Source of the DNA: Dermacentor variabilis
Taxonomy: Eukaryota; Arthropoda; Arachnida; Ixodida; Ixodidae
Assembly: GCF_050947875.1 (NCBI RefSeq)
Contig: NC_134570.1
Coordinates: forward strand, 244,396,584 to 244,460,583
DNA: 64,000 nt
Direction: 5' to 3'
The translations under genes and the position numbers were made by a program. The notes under the pieces are model-generated. The model made no database searches. It was not told the origin of the DNA and saw only the letters and a list, made by a program, of their open reading frames with translations. How positions within the stretch are numbered: the first letter of the stretch is position 1; each line of letters begins with the position of its first letter. This document shows positions 10,961 through 21,954 of this stretch, piece after piece.

Positions 10961-12005
10961 AAAAGTCAGCTTCGCCTCCATACAGAAGTGTTACTTGAAG
11001 TATGCTCAAAAGTATTGCAGTGAAGCATAACAAGGAAGGGGCTATGCCATGAGACACAGTATGTATTCCTAATTATACACGCGTGCACCTTGTATTTCCT
11101 GTCACAGTACGAGCACCGATATGCCTAATACGTGTACCGACAGGCCTTCAGAGCGTTTTCGAGTGTGCCTGTGGTGGTTTGAGCCCTTAAGGGCAGTAAA
11201 TGAGATGCATTTATTTTTTCCAACTGGCCGATCTTTCGGACATTTTCGCGGCCTCTAGGGAGTTTGAAAAATTGGACGTGGACTGTGCAACTGACCAAGA
11301 AGATCCTTCAAATGGTCCGTGGGGCGAACGAGTGGCGGAAGGAGGACAAGAACAGAAAGAACCTACGCATTGAGGAATGAACGGGAAAGGAAGCATGCTG
11401 CCGCTGTTTTGAAGGAGCTTGAGCTCAAAAAACAGAGTGTTGGCTGATGCTGAGATGCAGGTGTCCCTCATCCAAACCAAAATGAACTCTTTAAAGCAGT
11501 GAAGCACAACACTGAGGCTTCATGTGCGGGCTGAGAGTATGTCAGGACAGTTGAAGTTGACTTACAAACTCTTGAGAGAGAATCTCAATTGTGACAAAGT
11601 TCGGGCCTCATACCACTGAGCTTGCTATCTGTTGATAGAAATAGCCCATATTCAAAAGTATTTGCTTCTGTATGCATCTCCATTTAATTCATATTTGAGA
11701 ATGTCTGACTCAATTTGCAATTTTTTTTGAAGACATTTTGTTTGTTGTGCATTTTACTAACCCCTCCCTTCTATTCTCTTCTTGAATAACATAAACAATA
11801 CTCCTTAGTATTCAAATTGGATTACGTAATTTAAAAAAAAAAATTTTCTTATGCTTACTAGAGAGTGACAGCTTCGGGCGATATGGTTTCAGCCCGTCTT
11901 GACATAAAACATAGTGCTGCATCACTCAGGGAATTTTGCCAAGGCACTCAGGGAAAACCTGGAAAACTCGGGGAATTTGGAAATGTCAACTTGGTAGACG
12001 CCCTG

Positions 12006-12976
12006 GGTGACGTCCAGGAGCTGCGGCAGCGGAGAGTGACGTGACCAATGCGGAGGCAACGGAAGCAAATGGGCTTGTCGTCCGGAGTTCTCCACTCAGT
12101 ATGGTTGCGGTATCTGGGAGGGGAATACAGATTGTTGTGAGGCATAGCTGTCGGCACCGGTCGGACGTCAGGTTGGGAGATGGCGCAGGCAGCAGGAAAA
12201 CTGAGGTTGGCAAATTCTTGCTGCACAACTGCCTGAATGAGAGAAATTGCTGGGGCTGGTTGGTCAATGGTGAGGTCAAGTGTGCGTGGATGGAACAATG
12301 CAGGACTTGTACCCTCGAGCTCACGGCGAACAATACGTGTGACGTGCTCATTTAAGGGCGGTGAAGTGGTAAGGTCGACACAAGACGACGTTGCAGCCGT
12401 GTTAGGGAGCCGGGAGGACTGTGCAATGATGTAGTGGCTTTTGGCGAGCTCAAAGTGGCGGCATTCCTTGACAATGACGTCGATGGTGGACACATTGTTG
12501 AAGACCAACAAGTCCGTGATCACTTTGAGTATGTGGCCGACTTTGTCAACCTCGGCCATTTTGTCGACTTTCCGGCAAAGAGCGAGCACGTCTTGTATGC
12601 ACGAAACGTACGATTCAGTAGAAGACTGAACTCGGGTAGCAAGCTCTTTTCCAGCAGCCAGCTGCCTACCGGTAGGATTTCGAAAGAGGTCACTGAGCTT
12701 CTCCTTGAAAGCATCCCAGCTAGAGATCTCGTCCTCGTATGTCCGGAACCAGACACAAGGAATTCCGTCCAAGTAGAATAGGACATTCGCTAGCGTAATG
12801 GTAGGGTCCCAGCAGTTGTTTTGGCTGACACGCTCACACAGGTTGAGCCAGTCCTCAATGTTGACGTTATCTTGGCCAGAGAATATGCCAGTATCGCTGG
12901 GGTTGGTAACCGTAACGTACATTGTTGGCGGGGTTGCAGGAGTAGAAGCAGATGAGGTGTCGTCAGTAAGAGCCAT
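12006..12976 (-). pseudogene. Ty3/mdg-type Gag, C-terminally truncated
   Basis: Starting at the ATG at 12,974-12,976, the frame stays open for about 323 codons. The N-terminal capsid-like part has the segment VNIEDWLNLCERVSQNNCWD and FYLDGIPCVWFRTYEDE, which is shared in pattern with the gags of the two other Ty3 elements here. A zinc knuckle CFRCLRIGHVTLRC lies near residue 300. Gag packages the element RNA in cytoplasmic particles. The frame then enters the TIR element at 12,005 and stops at 11,948, so the natural C-terminus and all of pol are gone. The start is supported by the primer-binding site and LTR edge just upstream. Confidence 0.8.
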
Positions 12977-13029
12977 GGTGGAAAGCAGGACGGTGTAGCC
13001 GCTGTGAAGCTATGTGACGAGGACGGGGG

Positions 13030-13047
13030 AACGGCACCCTCCACCAA
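13030..13047 (-). promoter_or_regulatory. Primer-binding site of truncated Ty3 element
   Basis: On the minus strand the sequence begins TGGTGGAGGGTGCCG, complementary to a tRNA 3' end terminating in CCA, three bases after the presumed LTR edge at 13,051. It initiates minus-strand DNA synthesis. I could not assign the tRNA. Confidence 0.6.
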
Positions 13048-13050
13048 AAT

Positions 13051-13230
13051 GTTACGCGAACGAAGGATTAAGAGCTGGAGGCTATATACAAAGTATATTT
13101 ACGAAGGATAATGCAGCGCTGGTCAGTTCAACCGACAGCTCAAGAGCCAGAGAGCATTCGTTGGGGCGGCCGCATGCATCGTCCACAAGAAACACGCAAT
13201 ATGCAAGTATCAGTATGATAGCTTAAATGA
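13051..13230 (-). repeat. Probable 5' LTR of truncated Ty3 element (outer edge unknown)
   Basis: The inner edge reads TGTTACGCGAACG on the plus strand, i.e. the minus strand LTR ends CGTAACA immediately before the primer-binding site, the same ending as the other two Ty3 elements. No second LTR remains, so the outer edge is a rough placement. Confidence 0.45.
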
Positions 13231-14086
13231 CTGGAAGAGAAGAGTTCAGTGCAGTAATATGCAAGGAAAGCAGTGCGTGATATTTCTTGTGAACTGGGCA
13301 CTTCAGCAGAAGGTGATTGCAAAAGGAAATTAAACCAGGAAGATTCTAGGTAATGTCGAACTACTCCTAGCAGAGTAAATGAAGGCAAAATTATTTTTCA
13401 TCTTGAGACTGGTCAAGCTCCTTTGCAGGAGGGACAGGAGCTGTCAGGGACTTGGAAACTACAAGGCACTTTGAGAAATAGAGACCAAATTAATGTTTAC
13501 AACAACTTGATAAAGGTATCAGCAGTGTTTGCCCGTATTATATGCAGCTCTTGAGAACTTATCAAGGTGCATATGTAAATAAATCTGTTTGCTTCTAGCT
13601 CTAAATTGCATTTTCTTTATAAAGTTTAAATACAACTGACAAGGTGTAGGACCCTAGATTGTCTTTATACCTCATGTAATGATCTAAAAGTATATGCTAC
13701 AAAAACCAATATGTCTGCTACTTATTTCCATGTTTCCACATTTCCATGTTCCATCATTGATGTTTTTATGCATTGGCGTAACAGGCACCATTGTTGCACA
13801 TTATGCCCGGTCTCCTGAACGAAACAAGCGCAGCCGAGTGAAAAAGAAACCTACCGTAGATAACTGCACAATCCGTCTGTTTGTCATCAGAACAAACTCA
13901 ACAAAAAATGCCGATCATGTAGATGACTTCAGTGAACCAGCTGGGTACAAGGTTTGGGCTGCTGCTACTCCAATATCCATGCCGGCAAAAAACATGGGCA
14001 GGTGCGCGTGTCTCCTCTTCAGCCCGGCCATTGCTGCGCATGTCTGTAAGCGTGCGTGAGCGCACATGTAGCTGCAAGCCCTGTCT
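13231..14086. other. No recognisable gene
   Basis: A plus-strand ORF at 13,694-14,059 has no recognisable domain and no codon pattern that distinguishes it from noise. Confidence 0.4.
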
Positions 14087-14404
14087 TTAACTCTTTCTGT
14101 ACCGTACCTATAGGGCATTGTTAGCCCGCTAACTGTGGTTTGAAATGCCAGTTTCAAGACTTTCTGCGCTGCTCACGAAGACACTGCGCTATCGGATGTG
14201 AAGGAGAACTAGCAAAAAAAAAAAAAAAAAATTGTGTGTTCTTTTTTTTTTTTACTTGTGAACAAGGCTCCCGTGTGGGAGCAGAAACGTCTTCTTTTCT
14301 TTTAAATCTTTATTTGGTCGGCAAAGTGCCCCGGGTTTTTGTTAACCTTTTAACCATGTTTCATCCTGACCAGACGGGCTTCCGTCAAACACTGAACTTC
14401 AGTC

Positions 14405-15390
14405 CTAAGAAACTTGAAGTTCTTTGACGTCTTTTGGCACAGGGGCATGCAGAATGGCAGCCACCTTGTCGACGTTCGGGGAAAGGCCTTCCTTGCTAAT
14501 AATATACTCCACTTGTGGCACGAAAAAATGACATTTTTCGAGTTTCACTTTGAGGCCAGATTCTTGAAGCTTGCGCAGCACAGCATGAAGGTTGTTGAAA
14601 TGCTCAGCATCATTAGCACCTGTGACAAGAATGTCATCGAAATAGACGGCCACATGTGGTTGTCCACCTCACGTTGAAATATAGCAGAAGCTGACGACAC
14701 TACAAAAGGCAAGCGGGTGTACTGAAACAACCCCATTTGTGTCGAAATTGTGACATACTCTCTGGAGGCCTCATCAAGAACTACTTGCTGATACGCATCA
14801 CACAAACCCGATTTGGTGAATTTCTCACACCCTGCAAGGACAGTACACAGGTCCTCAATCCTTGGAAACGGATATTTGTCCACTGTCGCTACTGGGTTGA
14901 TGGTGACACTAATATCTCCACAGATTCTGATGTGCCGATCCCTTTTTACCACAGGAACAATAGGTGCAGCCCACCTTGATGTTTTCACTGGAACAAGGAT
15001 GGCATCTCTTCTTAATCGTTGTATTTCTTGTGTGACTCCATCTGTCAAGGCATTTGTCAGAAGGCGTAGCTTGAAGAACCGGGGTGGGGCATCTGAAGGA
15101 ACATGAAGCTTTAGCACCTTTGAGCGTACCAAGAACTTCTTCGAATACCTCTGTGAAGTCTTGGACTAGGTGTTTGATGTCAGAAAGTGCATGTATATTT
15201 ACTTCAACATTAGAGAGGCCCAGCTCGCGCATCCAGTTGCATCCTAGCAGAGTAGGTGAACTGTCCCCTGTCAGAAAAATGGGTAGATCCGCCTCCTTGC
15301 CATGAAACTTCACAAGGATATCAGCCTTGCCTTCAACTTTTTTCAGTTCCCCTGAATAGCTTCGCAGAAACACTTGCGACGGCTTCACAT
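14405..15390 (-). pseudogene. Ty3 pol fragment: protease end and reverse transcriptase
   Basis: On the minus strand, 14,909-15,388 begins inside the protease/linker (FLTGDSSPTLLGCNWMRELG). A frameshift leads into 14,545-15,132 with the RT N-terminal half (RWAAPIVPVVKRDRHIRICG, then PFPRIEDL and QVVLDEASREYVTI). Another shift leads into 14,405-14,653 with the catalytic box YFDDILVTG followed by HFNNLHAVLRKLQESGLKV. The pattern fits the Mag/K02A2.6-like group of Ty3 elements. RNase H and integrase are missing: homology stops at about 14,405 with no LTR. Not functional. Confidence 0.8.
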
Positions 15391-15394
15391 TAAC

Positions 15395-16330
15395 CTAAGG
15401 CACAAGCTGTAGAAGTCGCAACTTGTCAATGATGGAGATGCTTGCCGCAAATGTCAACAATGACTGTGAAAGGCAGAGGCGGTTTGGCGTGGTTAATTTG
15501 CCATTTCGTAGACTTCTGAAGGCTGTAGCGGCATCTTCATCTTTTACAGTGTGCACGCAAAGGTGGTTGCTTGAAGACTGCGAACTTCGTGCAGTGGACG
15601 AACGCTGCTTGTGAGGACTGCTGCTTCGGGCTTGGCTGTCCTTTCGTTTCGTGTTGTGCACTTTTGCCAGATGACCCCGTTTGTGGCAGTAACTGCAGAT
15701 GGAAAGCGATAGCAGGTGACGGCCACAGGGCCTGATGAGACGCGGTGGGTTGAAAAGGTGCCGTTAGGGTTAGCTTGTGCAATCTCCCCAGCATCCTTTT
15801 TTGCTGCTTCCATTGCTAGAGCTGTCTGCATGGCATCCTGGAAAGTGAGGTCCGCTTTTTCCAGCAATCTTGTTTGAATGTCTGCATTGTTCACACCACA
15901 CACAATACAGTCGTGTATCATGTTTTCTAGTTCAGCACCGAAGTTTGCTTATAGAGGCTTTTCAGCACTGCAATGAACCCACTGATAGATTCGCCTTCCG
16001 TGCGAACTCGGAAGTTGAAATGGAAACGCTGCACTACTGCGGAGGGCTTCCGGTGATAGTAGTTTCCAAGAAGTAAAAGAATCGGTTCAAGGGTTTTGTC
16101 ACTTAGTTTGTTGGGTTTTACCAAATTGCAAAGTTACGCATATGTCGTCTGCCCGCAACAACTGATAAATACGGACGTTTGCTTGTCTTCAACGATATCG
16201 TTTGCTGCAAAAAATGCTTGAAGTCAGTCCACATAGCAGGGCCAGTTGTTTCCTCCTCCCTCGAATGACTCGAGACTGCCGAAATTTGGCGTGTTGAATG
16301 GGTGGATGAGCCGTGTGGGAACGCAGGCTC
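15395..16330 (-). pseudogene. Ty3 gag fragment (Mag-like)
   Basis: Reading on the minus strand, the start near 16,310 gives PFNTPNFGSLESFEGG, a gag N-terminus. Then NKLSDKTLEPILLLLGNYY and FRVRTEGESISGFIAVL follow (15,927-16,124), and IVCGVNNADIQTRLLEKAD and FQDAMQTALAMEAAKKDAGE after a frameshift (15,544-15,921). Cys codons of a zinc knuckle appear only in scrambled frames. At least two stops and two frameshifts interrupt it. It lies directly upstream of the pol fragment, so the two are one element nested in the TTAA element. Confidence 0.75.
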
Positions 16331-16992
16331 ACTTGAAACTTTTCACCTCATCGCCAGTTGATACGATTGCGTATGGCTCAGTGAATGTGAACCAAGTTAG
16401 CCCGCGAAGCGCAGCCACCGAAGAAACTGGCCAAGCACGCCTAATACAGTGACGAACTCGCATGTTTTTATTTTCTCGAACACGACTACCGCGGCCACTT
16501 ATATCTTGTCTGCTAGGCATGGCTCAGCAGCAACACTAAAGGCAGCGCTGCTTGGGGGCGCTGCATTTCAGCAACATTGTGTCAAATATTTGCTTACTAA
16601 GTAAACTAATAAGCATAGTGTGTCAGAAGGGTTTGGGCGTGAGCTAGTTGGTACGGATAATTCATTTGAACCCTTTCCTTACCATAGGGAGAATTGGTGT
16701 TTCTTGTAGTTTATGCCTGCTTTTTTTTTTTAACTAACTACAGCACTCAATATTTTGTGTAATACATAAACAAAAAGCACAATGAGTGCACTTTTCACGC
16801 ATAAATGTTTTATTAATGAGATGTATGTCATAAAAAAGATATAAATTGCCACAATCAAGATTGTGGGATAAAATTGAACAAAGTTTGTGAAGACGCGCTT
16901 GTATCTAGTAAGAAAATTATGTAACAAAAATTATGAGATATGCAAAAGGCATTGCAGTCTGATGGGCACTATGTTAAAAAAAAAATAATTTT
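16331..16992. other. No gene; possible LTR remnant of the Mag-like Ty3
   Basis: Sequence upstream of the gag fragment. A minus-strand CAAGATATAAG word near 16,500 could be a TATA-type LTR promoter, but no paired LTR exists to confirm it. The rest is AT-rich. Confidence 0.35.
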
Positions 16993-17466
16993 TCATTTAA
17001 AAGGTATCCCACTACAAAAATTTAAGTGCAAGCAGTACAGTTTGGCATGCCAGGCTGCAGCCGTCAATGTTTCGGGCTGGCTTGCGTTGTCGTTGCTCTG
17101 AAATTCTAATGAAAGGGCAGCACCCTCAGATTTGCTGCTGCCCGATCCGTCAATAAAATCAGCCGCAGATGCAGTGGAATCATGCAATCTGCAATCTTTC
17201 GAAGCATGCGCGCTGCTCACGGATGTAGCCATTTTTGCTTTCTACTTTGATGATTGCAAAACTTCGGAATGCATTTAACAATTAGCGCCTGGTGGCAAAA
17301 AAATGAACTGCTTAGAAAACAAAAATATAGTTCTTCTCCTTCACGTTGTATGGTACAGAATGTTCTTGAGCAGTGCAGAAGGTTTTGAAAGCGGCGTCTC
17401 AAACCATCGTTAGTGGGCTAACGATGCCCAATCGGTGCGGTACATAAAAAGTTAAACAGTATCAAC

Positions 17467-17979
17467 AAAAGAAAAGAACATGGACAAGAAAGAAAACAGG
17501 ACCAGCGCTGACTATCAACATGTTTATTGAAGCCTGTGCAAATTTGCAATGGGCTGAAAGAGAGAAAGTAAGAAAGGGAAAGCGAGTCATCATCATTCAA
17601 CTCTTGCTGCACATGCGTCACAAATGAAAAAAACTATACAAATGTAAAATACAGAATATAGACAGTCCAAACTGATTAACTTCTGAGGAACTGAAGTTCC
17701 TTATTGCAAAGGCCTATAGAAGGCGCTTATGCAAGTGGCTCCTGACTGACACATTGAAAAGGCCTCGAAGATTTCCCTGGCCATCTGATCACTGTACCTT
17801 CTCAACATACATGTGTCTGCTAGGCAGGGTAAACAGCTGCACTTTGCACAATGAACAGCCAGATTACTACCAGTCTTAATCTTGACACTGCACACGTGCT
17901 CATGCAAACATTCATTAAGACAGCATCCTGTTCGCCCTATATAAGTGCAGCCGCAAGAGGTGGGAATGGCGTCAACCAC
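17467..17979 (-). mobile_element. Penelope-like element 3' fragment (GIY-YIG)
   Basis: The minus-strand frame 17,701-17,979 carries a nearly complete GIY-YIG endonuclease domain: AIPTSCGCTYIGRTGCCLNE, then LAVHCAKCSCLPCL (the His/Cys cluster typical of Penelope endonucleases) and EIFEAFSMCQSGATCIS. This domain nicks DNA at the insertion site in Penelope-like elements. The first Tyr of the GIY triad appears as Asp, so activity is doubtful. The 3' UTR to about 17,467 has a CAATAAA followed by TGATAGTCAGCGCTGG, shared with the two other Penelope fragments. The RT domain is missing. It ends next to the TTAA at 17,452. Confidence 0.75.
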
Positions 17980-18213
17980 ATTGGTTTAGCAATCTACAGG
18001 CTTGGCAGCATGTTGCTTACTACACAGTCCAGGCGTCTTTTGAAGTTAATTTTGAAGTTAAGTTAAACTTAAAAGTTAATCAGCTTGGAATGTGTCCATG
18101 TTGTGTATTTTACATTTTTATAGTTCCTCATTTGTGATGCAAGTGCAGCATTAGTTGAATGACAAGAACTCACCTTTTTTTCGTACTTTCTCTCTTTCAA
18201 CCCATTGCGAATA

Positions 18214-19040
18214 CAGTCGAACCTGACTATATCAAACCCGTTTACATCAAATTATTCTATATATCGAACAATTTCTCGTCACGGTATAGCTACAATGAGT
18301 ATATATAGCAAAAATTATGCTTACATTGAACAAATATAGCAGTGACTCCTGATATATCGACCGTCAAGCAGTGGAAAAGTGCCCCCAGAAGTTGTCTTTC
18401 CCTTGTGGTAACGGGGAAACCCGGCAGCGCTGCTCCATCCAACTGCTCTCCCTACCATGACCGCGCTGCCTCGGGCTGCTCGGGCGAGCCGTCGACACCC
18501 CCCTGCAAAATATGATCCTGGCCCGCCCGCAGTGCTTGCTAAAAAAGCCAATCAGAGGCTCTTGTGCTCTCGTGCAAGATGGCAAAAGTGCGAGTTGTCT
18601 TGCTGCTTTTCAGGTTCATTGTGTTTGCGCCTTGTGGGCCTTCTCCTGCAGTGTTGCCGTGATGGAGCGGCAGAATTCACCTTTCGTCGTGAAGCTCGAA
18701 ATCATAAATCGGGTTGAATGCGATGAGAAGTCGGATGTCCCTGCAGTGTTTAAGATTCCGAGGAGCACTCTCAGCACGATTAGGGCTAAAGCGGCCAGAC
18801 TCACGACCCGATGCCCATAGCACCCGACGTGTACGTACGGCCATGTACGAGTGGTTCTTCATACGTGCCGGTTTCCGCATGTTTGGTGATGACTGTAAAT
18901 TCTGATGAATGCGACGAAGCCGTTGCCGCTGTTGCCGAAGTTTGTAGCGAGCTGTCAGAATTTCCGGGACGAATAAATGGTGGACGAGTTTGTGAGTGCA
19001 GATGATGGTGTCATGACCAGGTCATGCTGACTGTTTGTCT
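18214..19040 (+). mobile_element. Tigger/pogo transposase remnant
   Basis: The left end CAGTCGAACCTGACTATATC follows a TA (18,212-18,213), typical of Tigger-type termini. At 18,660-18,800 the plus strand reads VVKLEIINRVECDEKSDVP and VFKIPRSTLSTI, the N-terminal helix-turn-helix of the CENP-B/pogo transposase family. Around 18,900-19,000 a DECDEAVAAVAEVCSE-type acidic stretch fits the C-terminal region. The DDE catalytic core between is deleted and frames are broken. No right TIR was found. Confidence 0.6.
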
Positions 19041-19424
19041 GTTTCTCGTACTAGAATTGTAAAAGTTGAGAGTGCAGCTATAAAGAATATGTACAGTGTG
19101 CACATGGCTAGTTATTCATTTTCACATTGATGAGTTACAGCTCCGTAGTGAACTGCACATCACTCACCTAAAGCAGCGCAAGCGACAGCTCTAACATTTC
19201 TTGAGCAAAAGGTGTTATGACGGTTGAAGATTGCTGTGAGAAGATGGCCCGATCATGTGGCCACATGCTCTAGCACTTGCAATACCACTTTGGCCATGCT
19301 AGATGATTGTGCGTGTGTGCTACACCAGGACAAAAATATTGCAACGTGCCGCAGATGAGCAATTTTCTTTGATGAAATAACAATAGCTTTAGTATCCATG
19401 TTGCTCTTTGGCGTTTCGTAATAA

Positions 19425-19450
19425 ATTTCACCTTTGTTTTAATTGTGCAG
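19425..19450 (+). promoter_or_regulatory. Candidate 3' splice acceptor of zinc-finger exon
   Basis: A pyrimidine-rich run ending TTTTAATTGTGCAG immediately precedes the part of the open frame that becomes zinc-finger-like. It would put the exon start at 19,451 with the codon split after its first base. Confidence 0.45.
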
Positions 19451-19947
19451 CATCAAGGCCCTTTATTTCTCCATCAAAGGCCGAGAGTCACAACTCACAC
19501 CAGGGACGCCTCCACCACTGTCACCTCTGTGGTTATGAGACCAATAGGCTGTGGTGTCTGAAAGTACACAACAGGATCCACACTGGCGAGCGTCCGTTTG
19601 AATGCCATTTGTGCACTAAGACTTTCTCACAGAGGGTCAGTCTAGACAGGCACCTACGTGTCCACATGGGTGAGCGGCCATTTAAATGCCCTTCGTGCCC
19701 TCAGACATTCTCCAATAGGTCCACCATGAAGCAACACCTGCACACCCACACAGGCGAGATGCTATTTCAGTGCCCTTCATGCCCTCGGACCTTCAAGCAA
19801 AAGTCCAGAATGCAGACACACTTGCGCATGCATACAGGTGATCGACCGTACCGCTGCACCATCTGCTCCATGTCCTTTCGGTGGCATGGTTGCTTGAGAA
19901 CGCATAAAAGAAAGCACCGTGATACCATAGTTCAAGTGCCATGTTGA
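19451..19947 (+). CDS. C2H2 zinc-finger protein, probable terminal exon (5 fingers)
   Basis: The open frame encodes five consecutive C2H2 fingers joined by TGE(R/M)-type linkers: CHLC..., CHLCTKTFSQRVSLDRHLRVH, CPSCPQTFSNRSTMKQHLHTH, CPSCPRTFKQKSRMQTHLRMH and CTICSMSFRWHGCLRTHKRKH. Fingers 2-5 keep all four metal ligands at normal spacing and finger 1 is slightly divergent. Such proteins bind DNA in the nucleus, often as transcriptional repressors; the target is unknown. No in-frame ATG with good context precedes the fingers, and an acceptor-like site sits at 19,450, so this is likely the last coding exon of a gene starting outside the recognised sequence. The stop is TGA at 19,945-19,947. 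The frame is undamaged, unlike almost everything around it. A retrocopy is not excluded. Confidence 0.75.
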
Positions 19948-21657
19948 ACTAGAATCTGTGTTGGGAATGTTTATATATGTGTACCATGCTTCATGGTGTT
20001 CTGTACATGGGTGAGCTCAAGTGTCACCATATGCTCTTTTATGTCGAACTGCTAAGTCACTTCACAGGAGGTTCCAGCCTAATCTGGGAATTTTCAGGGA
20101 CACTTCTAGTTGACCTCCGTGCCTTTCCTCTCTTTGCTTTCTCTCTCTCTCTGTCTAGTAATAAGACTGCAGTACTTTAATGTGACCATGTTCCTGGTAT
20201 ATACCTTGTAAACACGTAACACTGGAATGCTCATCTCTCAGCTATGCCTTCAAAAGACTCGGTGTGTGTAATACTAGTACATACCCAGACGTGACAAATT
20301 CCGATAGATGTCTAATGCAAATATATTGGTATTCTAAATATACTTCTGCCATTTGAAGTTATGTACATATGACGGAAACAGGCGGTCAAGCTTAAGAAAG
20401 CGTAGAGGGAAATAATTCTATTTAATTGAAATAATGAGCAAAAGATAAATCAAAAGATAACTTCCCGCAGGTGGGACTACTTTTTCCACCTTTCATGTTC
20501 GGTACTTTACTAATTAGGGCATTTGGCTAATGGTGTGACCTCTGGGAAAATAAACCATCCTTCTCTTATTGTGTATGTGTACAATATTACTACTGGATGT
20601 GTTAGCCGGTGTGCCGTTGATGGCCATGGCAGCGGATATGGAATATCCTTAAACCTGTCTAGGGCTATAACAATGTTCCATTGTTATTCTGCTATTACTA
20701 TCAAAGTAGCCTGCTTTAACCTTCTTGTGATTGAAGAGTTGGACCCAGGTCAGATGTGGTGCAATCAGGCAGCACGTGCTGAATGTTTTGCTGACATTTC
20801 CATCAACATGGGCAGTAGCCTACTTGGTATTAGCTATAATGAGTGCATCTGTAAGATCCCTGCGAGATCAAGAAATCAAAGCATCAGAGTAAGAGACGGC
20901 AAGAGCGGTGAGACCAAACAAAACATCTGTTTATGATGATTGATGATTTGGTAAACACATAAAAACAAAATATCAGATTTTTATGCCTACCACTGAATAG
21001 GTTTTTCATGTATTCTTCTCGGCCATATATGCAGAATTGGTGAAGATAAGGTGATGTTGATTCACAAAATTGGTGATACAAGTGCATTATAAATATAGCG
21101 TCTTATTGCCATCTTGTCATGCATAAAAAATTTTGAAAAGCTCATTGAGAAAGGAATTGTAGTTTTTCTTGAAGAATATAACATGCTAATTCTGAAGCAA
21201 CGTGGTGTTTGGAAACGTGAACTTGCCTAGCGGAGCAGGCTATGCTGCTCTGAGAGTCAGACTTTACTGGATACAATTTGCACTTTCCAAAGAGTGCAGT
21301 GTATGTGAACAAGCTGCTGATCAGTTTTCTAATGGTCTATTTGGGCTTTTATTGAACAACGCTTCCCAACATGCAATGTACTGACAGAATATTGCTAACG
21401 TCAAGAATACTTGGATGGGATCGTGGTTTTATATTACTTGTGAAAGGGACTGTTTTGATGTTCGATTCAAGTTGACTCGTTCCTGGCACTATTTCACTTG
21501 ATCTAAAAAATTACTGTTCACATGCCCCTACAAAATATGTATGTTAATGTACTGCATTGTGATGCTTATTACTGTGCTACAGGTGTCTGAATGGCCTGCT
21601 TTGCTAACTTCCATTAGGAAATTCAATGTGTTTATTTACGTAATGTTTCTTTATATG
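19948..21657. other. Possible 3' UTR of zinc-finger gene, then anonymous DNA
   Basis: AATAAA occurs at about 20,550, a possible but distant polyadenylation signal. ORFs at 20,523-20,936 and 21,202-21,384 show no domain. A CT microsatellite lies at about 20,140. Confidence 0.4.
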
Positions 21658-21840
21658 CAGTCAAACCTGGATATAACAAACGGGTATAACAAATTGCGGG
21701 ATATAACAAAGTAAATGTAAAATTTGTTTTGTCATGTTTTATGTGTGCATAGCATTCTCCTGCTATAGTGAGATTGAAAATGAGGGATCGGTCATGGTAT
21801 CAGTTATATCGAAGCAAATATTTGTTTCCACATGTCTCAA
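21658..21840. repeat. Tigger-like terminus / MITE fragment
   Basis: Begins CAGTCAAACCTGGATATAAC, followed by two more ATAACAAA-type repeats of the same word, the usual look of Tigger-family subterminal sequence. No coding content. Right edge uncertain. Confidence 0.5.
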
Positions 21841-21850
21841 AATATGTATA

Positions 21851-21945
21851 CAGTAAAACCTCGTTAATTCGAAGCCATCGGGCCGCAAAAATCTTCGAAT
21901 TAAGCGGGTTTTTGAATTAACCAAACACACAAAGAAATGCAACCC
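21851..21945. repeat. Second Tigger-like terminus
   Basis: CAGTAAAACCTCGTTAATTC after a TA (21,849-21,850), followed by repeats of the TTCGAATTAA word. It resembles the 5' end of a Tigger/pogo element. The partner end is absent, probably because Penelope-like DNA follows at about 21,955. Confidence 0.5.
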
Positions 21946-21954
21946 AGCTTAGAA

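Larger units (their letters stand above)
8265..11285. mobile_element. Tigger/pogo-like element remnant, nested
   Basis: Left terminus CAGTCAACGACCGAC follows a TA at 8263-8264. The right terminus ends in GACTG at 11,285 and its complement begins CAGTCCACGTCCAA, with matching subterminal words (CGGA, TTCGCGG). The CAGTC start plus TA target is typical of Tigger/pogo elements. Little of the interior survives besides the RTE insertion. No intact transposase is visible, only short decayed ORFs near 8450-8640. Confidence 0.5.
8043..12005. mobile_element. TIR DNA-transposon remnant (CAGGG...CCCTG), outermost shell
   Basis: The left end CAGGGTGTCTACCAA (8043-8057) and the right end, whose complement reads CAGGGCGTCTACCAA (11991-12005), form a 15-bp inverted repeat with one mismatch. 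Both subterminal regions are rich in the word CTCAGGGAATTTT. Nearly all the interior is later insertions (Tigger-like, RTE), so no transposase can be assigned. The 8 bp flanking each end do not match, so no target duplication is visible. The CAGGG start resembles hAT termini, but the superfamily is not established. Its right end truncates the Ty3 gag that begins at 12,006. Confidence 0.55.
14087..17455. mobile_element. TTAA-flanked inverted-repeat element, piggyBac-like
   Basis: TTAA lies at 14,087-14,090 and 17,452-17,455. Inside each is the same roughly 120-bp sequence in opposite orientation (14,091-14,210 versus the complement of 17,335-17,451), sharing words such as GGGCATTGTTAGCCC and a GAAGGAGAA-type stretch at roughly three quarters identity. 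A TTAA duplication with TIRs is characteristic of piggyBac transposons. A minus-strand ORF at 16,993-17,232 starts MATSVSSAHASKDCRL and is Ser/Asp-rich, which would suit the acidic N-terminus of such a transposase, but no catalytic part remains. A Ty3 fragment occupies most of the interior. Confidence 0.55.

Noticed and set aside
13694..14059. 121-codon plus-strand ORF as a gene
   Set aside because: No recognisable motif or splice or poly(A) context; both strands are open to a similar extent here.
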